In this document: positions 58,180 through 64,000 of the stretch, one piece after another
Position numbering within the stretch: the stretch's first letter is position 1
Layout of the letters: each line of letters begins with the position of its first letter
NCBI GenBank assembly: GCA_021018815.1
Contig: JAITYX010000078.1
Coordinates: forward strand, 2,418,001-2,482,000
Origin: Talinum fruticosum
Lineage: Eukaryota > Streptophyta > Magnoliopsida > Caryophyllales > Talinaceae
DNA length: 64,000 bases
Direction: 5' to 3'
The notes under the pieces: generated by a model
What the model saw: only the letters and a program-made list of their open reading frames with translations
What the model was told of the DNA's origin: nothing
Databases searched by the model: none
Translations under genes and position numbers: made by a program

Positions 58180-59195
58180 AAGTTGGGTGGCTCCATGCCC
58201 ATCTTGGAGAAGTACTCCACGATAGTTGTCGTCACCTCGGACGTCACTTTTTGTCAAATGTCAGCTGCCATTTGGTCTCTCATTTTGGAAAAGGGGGCAC
58301 GGACGTTGACTAATGTGGGATTATTGCGCTTGTTTCTAGCCCCAAAGTGCTTGAAGGATACCCACGTAGCCCTTGACAACTCGGACTTAACGGGGATGCT
58401 CATCTCTTTTTAGCACCAAGGATAGCTTGTCTTTCCTCCAGTCTTGTTGACTTTGGAAGTGGATCGTTATGCCAACGACTCTTGTGAGAAGGAAAGAAAT
58501 TATCATTAGATATTTTGTACTAACCATTAAGTGCATGAATGTAATTATTTATTAATGACACTTACAAGTCGTTAAACAACAGATTCGGTTTTTGGTATGA
58601 TGAACGTGCCATCTTTCCTCTTTCTTTCGACGACGAATGACTTATCCCTGTCGATAGTATTCTATGAAGGGTCTATGATGGCACCTTCACCGGCTTCATT
58701 TCGAAGTTGTTCAAGCTTCCAATTGAACAATTTCTCATTCACCAGTCGCGTATCCTCCACGGGAAATGACATGGAGATACACATTAGACTTATTCCTCTT
58801 CGAGTTGGCTTCACTTAGGGCCTACGAAGTACACATTTATAGACTACAAGAATGCTTCAATAAAAATTAATAAAATGAACTCTAAATCAATCGTAAACGT
58901 TTCTAAAATACAACAATAAATGGAAAAGAAAAATAGAGAACAAATGTTGAATTAACCGAAGTCTTCAACATTGAACCCTTCTTTGAACGTCTTCCATTCA
59001 TGCTCCTTGATGAAGTTGTACACCTCCCATGGTTGGCCTTTTAACTTGGTAGGCCTTGTTTTGTATATACACATTTGGCACGGAGTTAGTCTTGAATAAT
59101 CTCCAGCGCTCCACGGCTCGAGAAGCGTCTTTAATTTCACCAATGGAGAGGAGCTTGTCATCCACAACTAACCAAAATGCTTTATGAAACATGAG
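58180..59195 (-). pseudogene. Plant transposase-like (En/Spm-type) coding remnant
   Basis: On the minus strand, 59192-58998 gives KAFWLVVDDKLLSIGEIKDA and then an overlapping frame ending in PWEVYNFIKEHEWKTFKEGF near 58985. 58390-58190 gives TWVSFKHFGARNKRNNPTL, a segment ending SKMRDQMAADI, and after one stop VTTTIVEYFSKMGM. The W..F.....F/E pattern resembles the transposase-associated domain of Ptta/En/Spm elements, but the match is partial. Introns or frameshifts separate the pieces. Confidence 0.5.
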
Positions 59196-59639
59196 AATGA
59201 CATGTATTAGTATTAATACGTGTACACTAATAAGATATTCATTAGTATAAGAAACTTATACCGAGACATCAATCCAAACTTTTTCTTTGACCGAGTCCGG
59301 TACTTCTCGCCAATGATCAAAGGTGATCGGCACGTGCGTACGGGCTGCTACATATACATAGCTATTGAAACAAACTCTCTCCTAACCAATGGTGTTGCCG
59401 GTGTGATTAAAATGAACATGACTTACAATCAAACGATTCCATGGCTATGTGCCAACTTCCCTTATTCATTGTAGTTCGGCTTCTTGTCTTCTTCGTAGTA
59501 GTAGATAAAGATGTAGAAGAAGTGCCCTACTACTCCATTATAACCTGAAGTTTCAATCCTTTTACTATAACCATTCGAGATACTTAGGAGCACCCTAAAC
59601 TCCAACTCTAACAACTTCAAACATATTTCAAAACTTCTC

Positions 59640-60063
59640 AAACTAGTAATACTTTCTATAAACCCTAAAATGTAAGCCCTAAACTATCCATACACTCACA
59701 TATACCTCGGTCCTAGAAAAATAAGGTAAACCCTAAAGTGTCCATACATTCACATATAGCTCAATCTAAGAAAAATAGACACAAGTGTTGTCATTGCTCA
59801 AAGTAAACCATAAACCCTAAAAATGAAAATTTTCCTTCACATTTGTCATCATTTACTAAACCCACTTTTGAAAATGTCTAACATTTGAACAATTTAAAAC
59901 GAATAAACAAATATAGAGACAAGTTTCATCATTGCTTAAAGTGAATGCTAAACCCTAAAAATGAAATTTTTGCTTTACTATTTCTCATAATTTATCAAAC
60001 CTATATCTCAAAATGTCTAACATGTAAACAATTCAAAGCAAATAAAAGAAAGAGAGACAAGTT
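59640..60063. repeat. Tandem repeats of about 135 bp with AAACCCTAAA words
   Basis: Two full imperfect copies (about 59795-59928 and 59929-60063) share 'tcattgct', 'taaaccctaaaaatgaaa', 'aaaatgtctaaca' and 'gagacaagtt'. A partial, more distant series with AAACCCTAAA at 59660-59740 precedes them. The telomere-like word is only single here, so this is not an interstitial telomere. Confidence 0.7.
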
Positions 60064-60083
60064 CAATGCCAGAAGAAACAACA

Positions 60084-60090
<7 letters not shown>

Positions 60091-60126
<36 letters not shown>
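60091..60126 (+). repeat. (AG)n microsatellite
   Basis: About 18 uninterrupted AG units. Confidence 0.95.
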
Positions 60127-60128
<2 letters not shown>

Positions 60129-60263
60129 GCATGTGATGGTTGATGACGACTGCGGTGACGGTGGCGGTGGAAGCGACCTCGTCGACGCTGCTTGGGTTAG
60201 AGATGAGAGCTGAGCAAGAGTGAAAGAGTAAAGAACAAGTGAAATTTCATCGAAATCGGGAGT

Positions 60264-60500
60264 GGTAGTTCATTTAAAATAAACTTATGACAACGGTTCA
60301 TACGAAAAACCGTTGTTATAAGTCACACATATGACAAAAATTTATTAAAACAACCATTGTCTTAAGTTTTTAATGACAACAATTTAAACAGAGGAACCGT
60401 TGTCATAAGTTAAAATTTATAAAAAGTTCTTACTATTTTAAAACCAGGCTTATGACAAAAGGTTTCTACCATAAACTATTCCGTAACAACTAGTTGTCAT
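60264..60500. repeat. Array of AACCGTTGTCATAAGT-type subterminal repeats
   Basis: At least six imperfect copies in both orientations: CTTATGACAACGGTT, AACCGTTGTTATAAGT, CTTAAGTTTTTAATGACAAC, AACCGTTGTCATAAGT, CTTATGACAAAAGG and ACTAGTTGTCATAG. Clustered short repeats in alternating orientation are typical of the transposase-binding regions at CACTA ends. Confidence 0.7.
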
Positions 60501-60501
60501 A

Positions 60502-60812
60502 GATTGTTACCATTGCATCAAGAGATCCGAGTAGTGCAGATTAAAATCAGCAAGGTGGGACAAGCTTAGGGCCATAATTCAGCCTTCGAACGGTTATATT
60601 AATTTCTATTTTTATTGCTTTCCGTGTTGTGGTTTAAAAGATGTAATCGCTTTAAATTCTTCCCCAACCGATGTAATTTTTCTATTTCTGCTTTTCTTTA
60701 TCGCTTTCTTTACTTTGGCTTTTATCGCTTTTCTTTATTGTTTTCCTTGTTATGTTTTGGTTGCTTTAATTTTGTTTAGCATGTCGATGTAAGCTTGTTT
60801 TCTCATATCATT
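60502..60812 (+). repeat. Direct repeat 2 (right copy) flanking the CACTA fragment
   Basis: Second copy of 57691-57999. From 60813 the LTR continues with sequence absent after the left copy. The right copy is therefore joined to the rest of the LTR, and the left copy to its beginning. Confidence 0.9.
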
Positions 60813-61081
60813 CTAATACACTACTTGAACTAGTAATGGCCGTCTTCGGACGGGGAGGAACGTAAGGCCCTACGTTTCGTACCCTCGCCCAGAATCCGAT
60901 TCTCGATTCAAAGTCCGATGAAGTCATTTTAGCCTATTTTAGTCTAAGTTTTCCTATACTAAGATTGGAAGAGCAATTTTTTTTGTTAGTTTTTCTCTCC
61001 TAAAAACTAAATAGCGACTCCCTTATTTTGTGCTTTATTCTATTCAAAAATTGCATCTCGGTGTTTTCGATTGCGAGAACA

Positions 61082-61389
61082 GTAAGAGGAGGTTTAGGCC
61101 GAGGCTGACTCCATCGGCCCCTACCTCCGGCCGACACCCACCTTCACTGGTATAGGCTGCCGCTGTGCTTGGGTGGTCGACAGTGAGGCTTCGGTCCGGA
61201 TTGGAGTTTTTACACCAATCGACCCTAAAGTCTCACGACAAGACCAAAACCCTAATTTTTCTTTTTCCTTAATTAGAAAATAAGATCGCTGGAATTACGA
61301 AAATAAATTCTAAAATAAAAGAATTAATAAAATCGTCATTCAAATTTTGACTAATTAGATTTAATAAAACTCGAAAAATCTTAATAAAA
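61082..61389. other. Junction region between the Tat LTR and pararetrovirus-like sequence
   Basis: GC-rich at 61100-61210 (ggccgaggctgactccatcgg; ccggccgacacc), then AT-rich from 61240. No gene is recognised. The boundary between the elements is not defined. Confidence 0.35.
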
Positions 61390-61730
61390 GGCTCATCCCA
61401 ACTTTTTAAAATGCATCTTCAAAACCCTAAACTAAAGAGAAAAATATCTTTAAAATTTAAAACAAATAACCAAAGATCTAAAATAAATAAGGAAAGTTAT
61501 TCTAAACCCACGAAAACCCAATCTTCAATAAATAAACCTAATAAGAAAAGTCAGCATTTAAACATGAAGTTTCAAGAAATGACAATTTTATCCCATAAAA
61601 TCGATATTATAAAAGGAAATAAAGAGCCAACGACGTGTAAGTGTTGGACTTGTGGAGAAATAGGTCATAAGTCTATTGAATATACAAGAAGGAACTTTAT
61701 CAAATTAAGGTAGAAGATTTTGAAGAAGTT
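61390..61730 (+). pseudogene. Endogenous pararetrovirus fragment: zinc-knuckle (coat/nucleic-acid-binding) segment
   Basis: An open frame (61411-61713) very rich in lysine, asparagine and serine ends in a zinc-knuckle-like segment at 61636-61683. Its spacing is C-x-C-x2-C-x4-H-x4, followed by tyrosine where the family has the last cysteine. The extra leading C-x-C is typical of coat proteins of plant Caulimoviridae. The AT-rich, lysine-rich composition and the movement-protein-like segment that follows support an endogenous viral element of solendovirus/cavemovirus type. The changed metal ligand and the stop right after it show a dead copy. Confidence 0.65.
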
Positions 61731-62039
61731 TCAAGTTGTAATGAATCAATAAGTGAACAGAGTTTAGACCAAAGCAAAAGTCTCATCAAATTTGACTATG
61801 AATACTGAGGAAACCTAAATAGTCCAGACAACGGGAATAAGAAATAATGAAAATTATACTTGGAATAGTCTCTTTTAATCAACATCTTTATGAGAAAATA
61901 GTAGTAAAAGAATTATCCGTAAAAGACCCTCGAACGTTAGTGAAAAAAGTAGATGACTTCTTTAAAACAAAATCTATAATATACCTTAAACTATATACAA
62001 CATAGCAACCGATTTTTGTCCAAAATATATAAGGAAATA

Positions 62040-62520
62040 TTAGGTTAAGATTAATAATCGAAAAATAATCGAAAAATTCTTAGAAGAAATCCCTTCTAAA
62101 GATAGAAAATTATTCACATACGTTCACTTAGAAGGAATTCGGATAGCGGTGAATATTGTTTTAAAGAGGGGATGAATTCACCTATTACCCTGTCTATTCA
62201 TCATCGGAGATTTAGAAATATACAAAATGGTCATTTAGGTATGTTACAAGGAAACCTAATTTATTTAAAATTAATTTTCGAATGTTATCCAAATTAATCG
62301 ATTATTCTTACAAGTGAAAATATTGAAAATATTCTTAACTTCCAGTTTAAACTCTTTGAAGACATAGGTAGGAAACCCGGTAATGATGCACTATCCTTTT
62401 ATTATCAAAGATTATATATCTTTTTAAATACCAATTTTCCAATAAAAGAGACGACTCAAAGAGAGAAAAATCACTATAGATCTTATCTTTTCAACCATAA
62501 GTACGATAATCGCACCACCA
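62040..62520 (+). pseudogene. Endogenous pararetrovirus fragment: movement-protein-like segment, broken
   Basis: Plus-strand frames between 62060 and 62500 show, in pieces, the pattern of the 30K-type viral movement protein of Caulimoviridae. There is a 'Y-V-H-L' start of the core near 62120, a following I..G/R..G segment, a 'G.LQGNL.Y' segment around 62240-62270, and a later hydrophobic segment with 'F....D..R.PG' near 62350-62380. Stops and frameshifts occur within about every 100 bases. No reverse transcriptase follows, because another LTR-like sequence begins at 62568. Zinc knuckle first and movement protein second fits the ORF1 order I recall for cavemovirus/solendovirus. Confidence 0.6.
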
Positions 62521-62567
62521 ACACAAAAGGCTAGCTTACCCTCCTTAACATATTTCTAATTAGTTGA

Positions 62568-64000
62568 TGTAACGCCCCAATCACCAATACTTAATAATCC
62601 CTTCATTAGGGACTATTTAGTAAGGTCGCAGCGGAAGGTAACGATCGAAGACGTTACCGCCGTCCTAAAAATAGGACAAGGCTAACTAATTGAAATAAAA
62701 TGAACCACAATTTGTGCCTCCATCGTTATATTCCCAATGATCTCGTTAAGAGTAACTACTTACTACCCAAGTAGCTAAATCATCCCAAAATACGGTTCTT
62801 GGTTTAGCAACACAATATTTATACAACCTAGACTTTTGTCTAATCCACGAGAATAATATACAACGTCCGGTAATTCCCAAGGTCATACCTAGACCACTGG
62901 TTGAGGGTAAAATCACTCGTGAGCATCTATGTACCTTCGGATCTGCCAAATGCCACGTGGCTGGCTAGGGTTTGCCTTCCTCGGACTTAGGAAATGGTTG
63001 ACGGTTCACCAATGCTTCTTCCTAAAACAAAAACAGTAAATTATTTGGAAGAGTGAGTCGAAACTCGGTACGAACATTCCTGTCATTGTAAAATAACTTT
63101 GAAGAATATATTGATTGAGCGCGCGCATTTCAATTCATTTTAGTTTGAAATCGGGGAAGAGAATATAAGTAAAATTTTCTTGCTGGTTATTATCCGGAAG
63201 TGGAACCCCTTCGTAATTGATACGATCGTTGAACAGTGTCACCCCAGGCCGATCGATAACCCGAGTTGACGCCGCGCGGTATAATTGGCGGGCCTAAGCC
63301 CTTGGTAATTGATAATTGGGCGAGGACCACTTAATTAGGTGGCAAAACTTGCCTTGTAAATGATTCATAGTTATTTATATATATAAGAAATATTGAGATT
63401 TGATGAAATATGTGAGTTTTCGAAAGGTACGAGGCAATGAACGTACTCGAGCCGAGAATATTTGTTTCTCCCCTTTTGCGAAATTTGAGTCACCGGCTAT
63501 GCGGCAACGGAAGTGGCCTTAGTTACGTTTAAAATAGATTTATAGGGTTAATAATGTTTTCTTGAGTTTTAATGCTTGAGTTGTATAAGCTTTAACAATT
63601 TATTTCTTCTTTTATATTCGTATGAAGATCGATCAAACTAATGTTTGTATTACTTAACTTTACTTGCGTTTATTGAATATAATTCATATTGATTAAAGGA
63701 GTTGATTAGGCTATCTAAATATCCAATGATGTTGGTGTTATTTGATTTGCTAGTTGACTTGGATTGAAAATGGTGTATATATATATACGTGCCCAAACAC
63801 TTATTTTTAATTCCTTCCTCACTTCTCCCTTCTTTGCACTCAAAACCCATAGTTAAGCGATTGTTCAATCTACCGATGCCTTTCCATAGGTAGGCCTTAT
63901 AATTACCCAAATTGCTCAAAATTTCATTCATATACCAACTTAAGGTCATGAGCCTTATTCTCACAATAACATTCACATTCACAATCGCGATTAGGCAAAC
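62568..64000 (+). repeat. LTR-like sequence starting TGTAACGCCCC, runs off the window
   Basis: Starts TGTAACGCCCC, a common beginning of plant LTRs. It contains GAGCGCGCGCATTTCAATTC near 63117 and a TATA-like TATATATATATAC near 63774-63786. A pyrimidine-rich leader follows (TTCCTCACTTCTCCCTTC, 63812). No end or partner is visible. Related beginnings are at 36797 (plus) and a related phrase at 40525-40545 (minus). No gene is supported in it. Confidence 0.5.

Larger units (their letters stand above)
58000..60501 (-). mobile_element. CACTA-type transposon fragment inside the Tat LTR
   Basis: Between the two 310-bp repeats lies sequence unrelated to the LTR. It has minus-strand coding remnants of plant transposase type (58180-59190), then short tandem repeats, a GA microsatellite, and at 60264-60500 an array of AACCGTTGTCATAAGT-type repeats, which look like CACTA subterminal repeats. 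No CACTA/TAGTG terminus or 3-bp target duplication is found at either junction, so both ends are truncated. Confidence 0.6.
46034..61081 (+). mobile_element. Tat/Ogre/Retand-lineage Ty3/gypsy retrotransposon, 5'-truncated, degenerate
   Basis: On the plus strand, in order: degraded gag end, protease, reverse transcriptase, RNase H, a second RNase H, integrase. Then come about 4.5 kb with two antisense reading frames, a purine tract, and an LTR beginning TGTAGACACC. The double RNase H and antisense ORFs are features of the Tat lineage. The 5' LTR and most of gag are missing: the left end is replaced at 46033 by the short-internal-domain LTR element. Stops and frameshifts occur in every domain. 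The 3' LTR is split by a CACTA fragment. Confidence 0.85.
56730..61081 (+). repeat. Tat 3' LTR starting TGTAGACACC, with nested insertion
   Basis: Starts TGTAGACACC right after the purine tract. Further landmarks are GCCGATAAACCACAAAG near 56860 and GCGACTCC near 61014. The segment ends with TTTTCGATTGCGAGAACA at 61081, a typical Tat LTR end. The first 230 bp match the minus-strand fragment at 12880-13108. The LTR is split at 57999/60502 by a CACTA fragment and a duplicated 310-bp piece. The exact right end is an estimate. Confidence 0.65.

Noticed and set aside
59660..59960. Interstitial telomeric repeat
   Set aside because: AAACCCTAAA occurs only singly per 60-140 bp and never in direct tandem.
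1..64000. CRISPR arrays, bacterial operons, rRNA or tRNA genes
   Set aside because: No regularly spaced direct repeats of CRISPR type, no tRNA-like cloverleaf or rRNA signatures were recognised, and the DNA is clearly plant nuclear.

Overview
This window is nuclear DNA of a flowering plant, most likely a eudicot: it is AT-rich, carries one long multi-exon gene with plant-type introns, and the rest is plant transposon debris. I cannot name the species. The only intact host gene I can support is a plus-strand EXO1 (exonuclease 1, 5'-3' DNA exonuclease/flap nuclease of the RAD2/XPG family). Its 14 coding exons run from 15969 to 33832 and join without a frame break into about 725 codons. Two of its introns (6 and 8) carry U12-type (minor spliceosome) signals, one of them of the rare AT-AC class. 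Intron 4 is about 9.8 kb and holds a decayed LINE. A consensus E2F site lies about 150 bp upstream of the start codon.

Left of EXO1: a nearly complete but frame-broken Ty1/copia element of SIRE/Maximus type (1576-11442, minus strand, 1.5 kb LTRs, 5-bp target duplication AGGTT) sits inside older minus-strand Athila-like gypsy sequence (about 960-1570 and 11448-12545). This abuts a piece of a gypsy LTR (12560-13108) and the 3' end of a plus-strand gypsy integrase (13112-13665). A low-information stretch with microsatellites then leads to the EXO1 promoter.

Right of EXO1: two long-inverted-repeat MITEs at 34.0 and 35.8 kb, with a related one inside EXO1 intron 8. An LTR-like region follows, containing a non-autonomous CACTA element with GTT target duplication (37582-39097), then about 4 kb of AT-rich, mostly unidentified sequence. 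At 43.1-46.0 kb is a tandem LTR - 131 bp - LTR structure of a family whose internal region is almost nothing but primer-binding site and polypurine tract.

From 46.0 to 61.1 kb is the 3' two-thirds of a plus-strand Tat/Ogre/Retand-lineage gypsy element: degraded gag and protease, reverse transcriptase, two different RNase H domains, and integrase. Two successive antisense plant-mobile-domain-like reading frames follow, then a 3' LTR beginning TGTAGACACC. That LTR is interrupted by a CACTA fragment flanked by a 310-bp duplication of LTR sequence. At 61.3-62.5 kb is a fragment of an endogenous plant pararetrovirus (zinc knuckle and movement-protein-like segment, both broken). A further LTR-like sequence starting TGTAACGCCCC runs off the right edge.

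EXO1 is the only functional unit. Everything else is nested and mostly dead mobile DNA, whose order of insertion can be read from target duplications and interrupted frames.
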